Below, in pieces: positions 14,368 to 21,814 of a stretch of DNA of 36,837 nt. The stretch covers positions 1 through 36,837 of the forward strand of contig CAJYPK010000035.1 of the NCBI GenBank assembly GCA_913776615.1, in the 5' to 3' direction. The stretch's first letter is position 1. Each line of letters opens with the position of its first letter. The translations under genes were made by a program, and so were the position numbers. The notes under the pieces are model-generated. The model did not search any database and had not been told where the DNA came from. It was given only the letters and a program-made list of their open reading frames with translations. This DNA is from an uncultured Hymenobacter sp. GTDB taxonomy: Bacteria; Bacteroidota; Bacteroidia; Cytophagales; Hymenobacteraceae.

Positions 14368-14434
14368 ACCAAGCTCCAGCTTGGTGAGACGGTTGGGTAC
14401 GCTCACCAAACGCCTCACCAAGCTGGAGCTTGGT
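14368..14434. repeat. Nested inverted repeat at the efflux operon end
   Basis: Arms 14368-14388 and 14414-14434 (ACCAAGCTCCAGCTTGGTGAG and its complement) pair over 21 bp with a 25-base loop. Each arm is itself almost palindromic (ACCAAGCT/AGCTTGGT), so it can fold as one long stem or two short ones. It lies 58 bp past the adaptor stop codon in the 242-base gap upstream of the thioredoxin operon, and probably helps to end the efflux transcript. Confidence 0.75.
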
Positions 14435-14492
14435 TTACAAAATAATAGAGCAAGTTCAGTGCAAATACTGAAGAAATCCTGACGCCGCCCCG

Positions 14493-15695
14493 CTACTCGG
14501 CATCCGCGCCCTTGCGCAGCTCGGCATCGAGGAAGTAGGCTCCCTTGCGTACGAGCTGGGTGGTATCGGGCAAGGGGTCGAGTACGGTAATGGCCACGTC
14601 GCCGTGCTGGGGCTGGCCAGCCCGCACCTGCACCCGGCGAAAGACGGTGCGGCCCGAATCGGTGCCGACGCGCCGGAAAATATAACTCAGGTCGCCGGCC
14701 TGGATGAGGGCGGTTTCGGGCAGGGTGCGCACCCGCGCCCCGGCCGTCTGGATGCGGGCGGCCACGAACTGGCCGGGCAGCAGGTCGCGCCGCTCGGGCT
14801 CGAGGTGGGCGTGCACGCGCACGGTGCGGGCGTCGTCGTCGAAGGCCTGCCCGACCAGGAATACGCGGGCCGTCAGCTCCTCGTCGCGGCCGGCGTTCTG
14901 CACTCTGAACAAGATTTTCTGGCCCACTTTCACCTTGGCCACGTCCTTCTCGAAGACCTTCAATTCGAGGTGCAGGTCGTCGCGGTTGAGCACTTCCACC
15001 AGCACGTCTTGCGGGTTCACGTACTGGCCGGGGTTGATGTTGACGGCCTTCACGTAGCCGGCGATGGGCGTGGTGAGCGGCACGCTGCTCACGATGGTAC
15101 CCGCGTCGAGGCGGGCCAGCGAAATGCCCAGCAGCCGCAGCTGGGCGGCGGTGGTGCGTAGCGTAGCCTGCTCGGTGGCGTAGTCGGCGCGGGCCTGCTG
15201 GAGCTTACGCTTGGCCCCCACATCCTCCACATCAAGGATGCGCTGGCGCTCCAGCTCCTCGGCCAGGAAGCGCACGCGGGCCTTACTCTGTAGGTAGGCT
15301 TGCTGCATGGCCAGGTACTCGGGCGAGCGCAGGGTCGCCACTACCGCCCCGGCCGCCACGCGCTCGCCGGCCAGCACGGCCACCGACTGCACGTAGCCGC
15401 CCTGGATGGCCGTGATAGATACCCGGTTTTGCGGCGGCACTTCCACCGAGCCGTTGGCTTGCACTTCGGTGGTCATGTTCTGGCGCTCGAAGCTGCCGAG
15501 CGCGATGCCCGCCGCCTGGGCCTGGGCGGGGCTCACGGCGACCTGGTCGGCCGCCGCAGTGGCGGGACCAACGGCCGGCGCAGCGGCGGCCGGGGCAGTA
15601 GCTGGCTGGCCAGCCCCGGCCTCGGGCTTGGACTGGCAGGCGGCGAGCAGCGTTAGCGTACCCGCCAACGTATAGAATCTAAGATTGAGGCGCAT
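14493..15695 (-). CDS. RND efflux periplasmic adaptor lipoprotein (CusB/CzcB type)
   Basis: The adaptor links the inner-membrane RND pump to the outer-membrane channel. The start at 15695 gives MRLNLRFYTLAGTLTLLAAC, a lipoprotein signal with lipidated Cys20; nine codons upstream are rejected because they disrupt the signal. An Ala/Pro-rich linker is followed by the lipoyl half-motif (ITAIQGGYVQSVAVLAGERV), a long coiled-coil hairpin (residues about 140-200; QQAYLQSKARVRFLAEELER), the second lipoyl half (TTPIAGYVKAVNINPGQYVN) and beta-barrel and membrane-proximal domains (VFEKDVAKVKVGQKILFRV, DDDARTVRVHAHLEP). It is 48 bp downstream of the pump gene. The 400-residue length is normal. Metal specificity cannot be read from it. 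Confidence 0.92.
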   Translation of the reverse strand: MRLNLRFYTLAGTLTLLAACQSKPEAGAGQPATAPAAAAPAVGPATAAADQVAVSPAQAQAAGIALGSFERQNMTTEVQANGSVEVPPQNRVSITAIQGGYVQSVAVLAGERVAAGAVVATLRSPEYLAMQQAYLQSKARVRFLAEELERQRILDVEDVGAKRKLQQARADYATEQATLRTTAAQLRLLGISLARLDAGTIVSSVPLTTPIAGYVKAVNINPGQYVNPQDVLVEVLNRDDLHLELKVFEKDVAKVKVGQKILFRVQNAGRDEELTARVFLVGQAFDDDARTVRVHAHLEPERRDLLPGQFVAARIQTAGARVRTLPETALIQAGDLSYIFRRVGTDSGRTVFRRVQVRAGQPQHGDVAITVLDPLPDTTQLVRKGAYFLDAELRKGADAE

Positions 15696-15743
15696 TAGGA
15701 AAATTTCCTGATAATAAATCATTTATTGAGGTAGCCTGCTCGT

Positions 15744-18700
15744 TTAGTTAGCACGCGGCTCGTCGGCCCCGGTGAGGGCCAGCAGGCTTACCACTAGCTC
15801 GTCGTACTGGCGCACCTGGTCGAGGTAGCTCTCCTGGATTTGCCAGGCGGGCTGGGTGTTCACCACGTACTCGACGTATTCGATGTCGCCGGCGCGGAAG
15901 CTTTTTTCGGCCGTGGCGAGGATGAGCCGGGCCTGGGGCAGGGCCGTTTTCTCGTAGTAGTCGAGCGAGGCGCGGGCGCGGGCGAGCTGCTGGCGCAGGC
16001 TGCCGAGCTGGGTGCCGAGCTGGCTTTGGGCGTAAGTGAGCTGCTGGTCGGCCACCTGCTGGCCGAGGCGGGCGGCGGCCAGGCGGGCCTTCTGCACCCC
16101 GCCGAGCAGCGGCACGGCCAGGCCCGCTTGCAGCACCTGGAAGCCTTTCTCCTGGTTGATGGTCTGGTTGAAATAGCCCACCCGCACGTCGGGCAGGCGG
16201 CGCAGGCTTTCCACTTTAATCTGCTGCTGGCTCACGGCCGCCTGCTGGCGCAGCAAGCCCAGCTGGGGGTTCGAGTCGGGCGAGAGAGCCAGCGTATCGG
16301 TTGCGGCCAGCGGGGCCACGGGGCTGGCCGTGGTGTCGAAGCGGGCGGGCTGGGCGCTGCCCAGCAGCTGGCCCAGCTGGCGCTCCAGCACCGCGATATC
16401 CACCCGCAGGGTAGCCAGCCGGTTGCGCAATTCGAGGCTGCGGGCCTCGGCCGACACCTGCTCCAGGCGGTTGGTTTCGCCTACCTGGTAGCGGATGCGG
16501 GCGGCGCGAGCGGCCCGGCGGTAGAGGCTGTCCTGCCGGCGCAGCAGGGCGGCGCGGCGGTAGGCCACGAGCAACTGGTAGTAGTCGCTACGGATCACCT
16601 GGGCCACGTCGCGGCGCTGCTGGCGGGCGCGCTGCTCGGCCGTCAGGGCCTGGGTTTGCAGCAGGCGGCGCTGGGCGGCGTACACGTTGGGCAGGGCCGT
16701 TTGCTGGATGACGTTGAAGCTCTGGTCGGCGAGCGGGCCGGAAATCTGGCCGTACTGGTAGTCGAGCACCGTGCGGGGCACGTCGTAGCCGCTGCGGTTG
16801 AGGGCGCGCTGCTGCTCGACTTGCAGGCCGGCGGTTTGCAGCGACAGGTTCTGGCCGCCGGCCGTTTGCAGGGCCTGCCCCAGGCTCATGGGCTGGCCGG
16901 CCGTAGAAGCTAGGGTGTTCTGGGCCTGGGCCGGGCGGGCCAGCCCGCCGAGCAAAGCCAGCAGCAGCACGGCCGTCGTAACGGCCGATGCGGGGCTCGC
17001 GGCCACTGGCTGATCTGGGGCGACATCTTCGACCGACGGCGGGGTGTGGCCGGTTTCGGCGGCTTGCCGGGCTTGCTTTTCGGCCTCGGCGGCCTGCTTG
17101 GGATTAGGCTCGCCATCTTTCGTAAAGAAAGAGTACAGCACCGGCAACACGATGAGCGTGAGCAGGGTGGCCGAAATCAGCCCCCCGATTACCACCGTGG
17201 CCAGCGGCTTTTGCACCTCGGCTCCGGCCGACTTGCTCAGCGCCATCGGCAGGAAGCCCAGCGAGGCCACGCTGGCCGTGAGGATAACCGGCCGGAACCG
17301 CTCCTCGGTGGCCCGCAGCACGCGCTCGCGCACGGCGGCCACACCTTCGGCGGCCAGCTCGTTGAGGCTGGCCAGCAGCACGATCCCATTGAGCACCGCC
17401 ACCCCGAAGAGCGCGATGAAACCCACGCCGGCCGAGATGCTGAACGGCATCCCGCGCAGCCACAGCGCCACGATGCCGCCGATGGTGGCCAGCGGCACGC
17501 CGGTGAAGATGAGCAACGCCTGCTTCACCGACCGGAACGAGAGGTAGAGCAGCAGGAAAATGAGCAGCAGCGACACCGGCACGGCCACGGCCAGCCGCTT
17601 CTTGGCCTGGGTCAGGTTTTCAAACTGCCCGCCGTAGGTGATGGTGTAGCCGCTGGGCAGTTGCAGCTTGGCCCCGAGCTTCTGCTGAATTTCTTCCACC
17701 AAGCTTTGCACGTCGCGGCCCCGCACGTTGATGCCGATGTTGATGCGGCGGCGGGCGTCGTCGCGCGAAATCTGGATGGGCGCGTTGTGGTAGGCCACGG
17801 TGGCGACCTCGTCGAGCGGGATTTTCTGCCCGCCGGGCGCGTCCACGTACAGGTCTTGCAGGTTGGCCAGGCCGACGCGGTGCACGCTGTCGAGGCGCAC
17901 CACGAGGTCGTAGCGGCGCTCGCCCTCGTACACCTGCCCCGCCACGTCGCCGGCGAACGACGAGCGCAGCAGCATATTCAAGTCGCTCACCTTGAGGCCG
18001 TACTGGGCCAGCTTCTGGCGGTTGTAGCTCACCCGCATCTGGGGCAGGGCCGCAATCTGCTCCACCTTGAGGTCGCCCACCCCGGCCAGCGGCCGGATGA
18101 GGTCGGCCGCCTGGTTGGCTTTCTCGTAGAGCAACGCCAGGTCGTCGCCGTAGATTTTGATGCTCACGTCGGACTTCACCCCCGAAATCAGCTCGTTGAA
18201 GCGCATCTGGATGGGCTGCTGAAACTCCAGGCTCACGCCGGGCACGCCGGCCAGCGCGGCCTGCATCTTGGCCGCCAGCTCCTCGCGGGTGCTGGCCGAG
18301 GTCCACTGGCTGTGGTCTTTGAGAATAATCATCTCGTCGCTGTCTTCCAGCGACATGGGGTCGGTCGGAATTTCGGAGGTGCCACTTTTACCCACAATCT
18401 GCTCGATTTCGGGAAACTGCTTGAGCAAAATTTGCTGCACCTTGGTGTTGGTAGCCACGGTCTGGCTCAGCGACGAGCCGGGGGCCAGCGCCACGTTCAG
18501 GGCAAAGTCGCCCTCGTCGAGCTGCGGAATGAACTCGCCGCCCATGCCCGCGAAGATGACGCCCGCCAGCACCAGCAGCGCCACCGCGCCGCCCACCACC
18601 AGCGCCCGCGCCCGCAGCGCCGCCCGGATGATGGGGTCGTAGCCCCGGTGCAGAAACTTCATGATGCGGTCGGCCAGCGTGCCTTCCTCCTTGATATCCT

Positions 18701-20210
18701 TCTTCAGCGCCCAGGCCGTGGCGGCGGGCACGTAGGTGAGGCACAGCAGCATGGCCCCCACGATGGCGAAGCTCACGGTGAGCGCCATCGGCCGGAACAT
18801 CTTGCCCTCGATGCCGGTGAGCGACAGAATGGGGAAGTACACGATGAGGATGATGAGCTGCCCGAACAACGCCGACGACATGAGGCGCGTGGCGGCCTTC
18901 TCGGTGATGTCGTCCATCGTTTCGTGGGCGGCCTGCCGGCGCTGGTGCACGAGGTGGAAGATGACGGCCTCCACGATAATCACCGCCCCGTCCACGATAA
19001 GACCGAAGTCGAGCGCGCCCAGGCTCATGAGGTTGGCCGACACGCCGAACAAGCTCATCAGGCCCAGCGCGAAGAGCATGCACAGCGGAATCATGAGGGC
19101 CACCACCACACCGGCCCGCCAGTTGCCGAGCAGCAGCAGCAGCACGAGCAGCACGATTACGCCGCCCTCCACCAGGTTGTGCTCCACGGTGGCGATGGCC
19201 TTGTCGATGAGCTTGGTACGGTCGAGGAAGGGCGTTATTACCAAGCCCTTGGGCAGGGTTTGCTGAATTTCGGCTACCCGCGCCTTCACGTTCTTGATGG
19301 TGTTTTCGGAGCTGGCCCCCTTGAGCATGAGCACCACGCCGCCCACGGTTTCACCCTGGCCGTTGCGGGTCATGGCCCCGTAGCGCACGGCGTGGCCCAT
19401 GCGCACGGTGGCTACGTCGCGCACCAGCAGCGGCGCGCCCGGCGCGGCCTGCTTGATGACCGTCGCGCCCAGGTCGACCAGCGAGCCGGCCCGGCCCTCG
19501 CCCCGGATAAAGTAGGCGTTGGGGCCGCGCTCCAGGTAGGCCCCGCCGGTGTTGGCGTTGTTGTCTTGCAGGGCCTGGTAAAGCTCGGCCATGGTCACGT
19601 TGTTGGCGGCCAGCCGGTTGGGATCGACGGCCACCTCGTACTCGCGCAGGTAGCCGCCGAAGCTGCTCACGTCGACCACGCCGGGCACGCCGGCCAGCCG
19701 GCGCTTCACGAGCCAGTCTTGTACGTCGCGCAGGCGGGCCAGCGAGAATTGCTTTTCGTAGCCGGGCGCTACGGCGATACTGTACTGGTAGATTTCGCCC
19801 AGCCCGGTGGTGATGGGGGCCATCGTAGGCACGCCGGCCCCGGCGGCGAGGTCGGCCTCGGCGGCCTTGAGCTTTTCGGCCACGAGCTGCCGGGTTTGGT
19901 AGGTGCTCACCTCGTCGGGAAAAACGACGGTAATCACCGAGAGCCCGAAGCGCGAGATGGAGCGGATTTCCGTCACGCCGGGCACCGTGCGCAGTTGCAG
20001 CTCCAGCGGCACGGTGATGAATTGCTCCACCTCCTGCGCCGCCAGCGCCGGGCTTTGGGTGATAACCTGCACCTGGTTGTTGGTGACGTCGGGGATGGCG
20101 TCGAGCGGCAGATTGGCCGCCGAAAAGCCGCCCCAGGCGATAAGGGCCAGCAGCATGAGCGCCACCAGCAGCTTGTTGCGGACGCTGGCCGCAATAATTT
20201 TTTCCAGCAT
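15744..20210 (-). CDS. CzcA/CusA-type heavy-metal RND pump fused to a TolC-like outer-membrane channel
   Basis: The 1488-residue product begins MLEKIIAASVRNKLLVALML at 20210; an open frame runs further upstream but is Arg/Pro-rich and not pump-like. Residues 1 to about 1035 form a full RND pump with twelve helices. DFGLIVDGAVIIVEA in helix 4 matches the DFGxxxDGAVxxxE pattern of divalent-metal (Co/Zn/Cd, HME1/HME2) pumps rather than the Cu/Ag CusA type; the usual final Asn is Ala. After a charged linker, residues about 1076-1097 form a signal-peptide-like stretch (AVTTAVLLLALLGGLARPAQ, then AQ|N). The rest (about 1098-1488) is an outer-membrane efflux protein of the TolC fold. It would expel metal ions from periplasm or cytoplasm, with the adaptor encoded next. 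Confidence 0.93.
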   Translation of the reverse strand: MLEKIIAASVRNKLLVALMLLALIAWGGFSAANLPLDAIPDVTNNQVQVITQSPALAAQEVEQFITVPLELQLRTVPGVTEIRSISRFGLSVITVVFPDEVSTYQTRQLVAEKLKAAEADLAAGAGVPTMAPITTGLGEIYQYSIAVAPGYEKQFSLARLRDVQDWLVKRRLAGVPGVVDVSSFGGYLREYEVAVDPNRLAANNVTMAELYQALQDNNANTGGAYLERGPNAYFIRGEGRAGSLVDLGATVIKQAAPGAPLLVRDVATVRMGHAVRYGAMTRNGQGETVGGVVLMLKGASSENTIKNVKARVAEIQQTLPKGLVITPFLDRTKLIDKAIATVEHNLVEGGVIVLLVLLLLLGNWRAGVVVALMIPLCMLFALGLMSLFGVSANLMSLGALDFGLIVDGAVIIVEAVIFHLVHQRRQAAHETMDDITEKAATRLMSSALFGQLIILIVYFPILSLTGIEGKMFRPMALTVSFAIVGAMLLCLTYVPAATAWALKKDIKEEGTLADRIMKFLHRGYDPIIRAALRARALVVGGAVALLVLAGVIFAGMGGEFIPQLDEGDFALNVALAPGSSLSQTVATNTKVQQILLKQFPEIEQIVGKSGTSEIPTDPMSLEDSDEMIILKDHSQWTSASTREELAAKMQAALAGVPGVSLEFQQPIQMRFNELISGVKSDVSIKIYGDDLALLYEKANQAADLIRPLAGVGDLKVEQIAALPQMRVSYNRQKLAQYGLKVSDLNMLLRSSFAGDVAGQVYEGERRYDLVVRLDSVHRVGLANLQDLYVDAPGGQKIPLDEVATVAYHNAPIQISRDDARRRINIGINVRGRDVQSLVEEIQQKLGAKLQLPSGYTITYGGQFENLTQAKKRLAVAVPVSLLLIFLLLYLSFRSVKQALLIFTGVPLATIGGIVALWLRGMPFSISAGVGFIALFGVAVLNGIVLLASLNELAAEGVAAVRERVLRATEERFRPVILTASVASLGFLPMALSKSAGAEVQKPLATVVIGGLISATLLTLIVLPVLYSFFTKDGEPNPKQAAEAEKQARQAAETGHTPPSVEDVAPDQPVAASPASAVTTAVLLLALLGGLARPAQAQNTLASTAGQPMSLGQALQTAGGQNLSLQTAGLQVEQQRALNRSGYDVPRTVLDYQYGQISGPLADQSFNVIQQTALPNVYAAQRRLLQTQALTAEQRARQQRRDVAQVIRSDYYQLLVAYRRAALLRRQDSLYRRAARAARIRYQVGETNRLEQVSAEARSLELRNRLATLRVDIAVLERQLGQLLGSAQPARFDTTASPVAPLAATDTLALSPDSNPQLGLLRQQAAVSQQQIKVESLRRLPDVRVGYFNQTINQEKGFQVLQAGLAVPLLGGVQKARLAAARLGQQVADQQLTYAQSQLGTQLGSLRQQLARARASLDYYEKTALPQARLILATAEKSFRAGDIEYVEYVVNTQPAWQIQESYLDQVRQYDELVVSLLALTGADEPRAN

Positions 20211-20480
20211 GAAAACAAGGGGATGCGGCCTTTGGCGGCGCGGGCCACCCGCCGCAGCGCGCCAGCGGCGCGGGGCGCGGAGCCCGAAAAGCGGGGCTCG
20301 CCAAAAACCAGAATTACCAAACCGGCCCGGCTGGCTCCCCGCCTCCGCGGGGTAAGCCGGCCCTGGCTTACTTCGTCGCGCCGACGTGCGGGAAGGACGC
20401 CGCAACAGCGCACGGGCTGGCGGCGGAACGTACTTCCTGGCTACGAGTAGGCGCACACTGCCCCCGGGGGCAGTGCGGGG
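20211..20480. other. GC-rich, hairpin-rich leader between the His-rich gene and the pump gene
   Basis: This 270-base region is open in the pump's frame but reads as Arg/Pro/Gly-rich sequence without a recognisable domain, so I treat it as noncoding. It contains a perfect 20-bp palindrome centred on CCCCCGGGGG (20456-20475), right after the His-rich gene stop codon, and hairpins such as GAGCCC/GGGCTC (about 20280-20299) and CCCCGC/GCGGGG (about 20337-20352). Attenuation or differential expression within the operon is possible. Confidence 0.5.
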
Positions 20481-20903
20481 CTAGGCTCGGGGGGGCTGCA
20501 ACAGGGCCGTGGTAGCCCCGTCCTGGTCGCGGGCGTGGGCGGCGAGCCGGTACTCCGGGCCGACGAACGGCACGGGCTGGCCGGCCCAGGCCAGCGCGGT
20601 AGCCCCGGGCAGGAAAAAGTGGGCCGCGTGGTGGCTGCACTCGTGCTGGCCGTGCAGCGGCAAACTTTGGTGGTCTTGCTGGTGCCGGGCCGAAAACGTG
20701 CAGCCGAAGTGCTCCTTGGTGCCCGAGCCGTAGTGCTCGGCCAGAAACTGGACCACCGACAAGCCGCCGCCCGCCACCGAGTGGTGGAAGCGGTAGTGCT
20801 CGACGAGCTGGGGCAGCTTGCTCAGCTCCGACAGGTCGTTCTGCGGAATGAAGCTGCCGACCAGCATCAGGCAGGCCAGTAAAAAGGAAACCACCGATTT
20901 CAT
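20481..20903 (-). CDS. Small exported His-rich protein at the head of the metal-efflux operon
   Basis: The start at 20903 gives MKSVVSFLLACLMLVGSFIP, a signal sequence or membrane anchor. The 140-residue protein has many histidines, with one dense stretch, QQDHQSLPLHGQHECSHHAA (about residues 79-98), plus YRFHHS and two cysteines. The middle, LSKLPQLVEHYRFHHSVAGG, is probably helical. No named domain is recognised. Its place before a divalent-metal pump and its His/Cys content suggest a periplasmic metal chaperone, buffer or sensor; that role is inferred. An excellent promoter (TTG, 21 bp, TAATTTTG) precedes it, and the next gene starts 270 bp further on. Confidence 0.8.
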   Translation of the reverse strand: MKSVVSFLLACLMLVGSFIPQNDLSELSKLPQLVEHYRFHHSVAGGGLSVVQFLAEHYGSGTKEHFGCTFSARHQQDHQSLPLHGQHECSHHAAHFFLPGATALAWAGQPVPFVGPEYRLAAHARDQDGATTALLQPPRA

Positions 20904-20959
20904 ACGCTGCACCCACAACGCCGGCAACTTCCGAAAGTTTGCGGCGGCGGGCGGATTCA

Positions 20960-20991
20960 CAAAATTAAGAGCTATTTTAAACTGGCTCCAA
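20960..20991 (-). promoter_or_regulatory. Promoter of the metal-efflux operon
   Basis: On the minus strand, TTG (20991-20989, within GTTTGG) is separated by 21 bp from TAATTTTG (20967-20960). This matches the Bacteroidota consensus with good spacing. The predicted transcript start is near 20955, about 50 bases before the His-rich gene. Confidence 0.6.
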
Positions 20992-21040
20992 ACGCGTCCG
21001 GCCCGAAACATTTGCCCGGCCGTTGTATTCTTGGCTCACT

Positions 21041-21673
21041 ATGCGTCTACTTCCGCTCTTTCCGCTCAACCTGGTCGCTTTTCCGGGGGAGAAACTCAAC
21101 CTGCACATCTTTGAGCCGCGCTACCGCGAGCTGGTGCGCGACTGCTTTACCGAGGGCATCACCTTCGGCATTCCGCCGTTCTTACACAACGCGGTGCAGG
21201 AGCTGGGCACCGAGATGCGCCTGCTGAGCGTGGAGAAAACGCACGCGGGCGGTGAGATGGACATCCGCACCGAGGCCATTGGCGTGTTCCGCATCCAGAA
21301 ATTTCTGCGCCAGGCCCCGGGCAAGCTCTACGCCGCCGGCCAGGTCGAAGACGTGGTGCAGGACGACGAGCCCGACCTGGTTCTACGCGCTGCCATTGCC
21401 GGCCAGGTGCGCCAGCTCTACGAGGCGCTGGGGCTGCGCAAGCTGCTGCTCCAGCTCGACCCCGCGTTCAAGGTATTCGACGTGGCGCACCACATTGGCC
21501 TCAGCACCGAGCAGGAATACCAGCTGCTGGGCACCACCGCCGAGCAGGAGCGCCAGGAAATCGTGCGCGAGCATCTGGAGCGCCTGCTGCCCGCCGTGCT
21601 CGAAGCCGAGCGCCTCAAGGAGCGGGTGCGCCTGAACGGCCACTTCAAGCATTTGCAGCCACCGCAGTTTTAG
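21041..21673 (+). CDS. Lon N-terminal (substrate-binding) domain protein
   Basis: The start at 21041 gives MRLLPLFPLNLVAFPGEKLN, leading directly into the Lon N-domain pattern HIFEPRYRELVRDC. The 210-residue protein has the beta-rich LAN/PUA-like half and then a helical half (IAGQVRQLYEALGLRKLLLQ, LSTEQEYQLLGTTAEQERQE). There is no AAA+ or Ser-Lys protease domain. In full Lon proteases this domain recognises substrates; stand-alone versions are widespread in Bacteroidota and their function is not established. It is transcribed divergently from the metal-efflux operon, and the 137-base space between starts holds both promoters. A one-mismatch -7 box (TATTCTTG) lies only 7 bp before the ATG. 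Confidence 0.9.
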   Translation: MRLLPLFPLNLVAFPGEKLNLHIFEPRYRELVRDCFTEGITFGIPPFLHNAVQELGTEMRLLSVEKTHAGGEMDIRTEAIGVFRIQKFLRQAPGKLYAAGQVEDVVQDDEPDLVLRAAIAGQVRQLYEALGLRKLLLQLDPAFKVFDVAHHIGLSTEQEYQLLGTTAEQERQEIVREHLERLLPAVLEAERLKERVRLNGHFKHLQPPQF

Positions 21674-21814
21674 GACGGTTTGAATAAATATCTGCACAAT
21701 TGGCAGACATTTTCCATCCGATCGGGAAAGAAATTCGTAAGTTTATCGCTGTTAATGGCGGCGGTTCCGCCCCGCTCGTTGCCGGCCCTTACCCACCGTT
21801 TTCTTTCCCTGACT

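Noticed and set aside
17046..20450. Very long open frame antisense to the efflux pump
   Set aside because: It mirrors the GC-rich pump gene; its product is rich in His, Gln, Gly and Arg with no domain, while the opposite strand has an unmistakable RND pump and TolC fold.
20211..20456. N-terminal extension of the efflux pump
   Set aside because: The added 82 residues are Arg/Pro-rich; the pump's normal N-terminus MLEKIIAASVRNK begins at 20210.
21680..21814. N-terminal extension of the T9SS cargo protein
   Set aside because: It would place the signal peptide about 60 residues inside; the ATG at 21815 gives a normal one.
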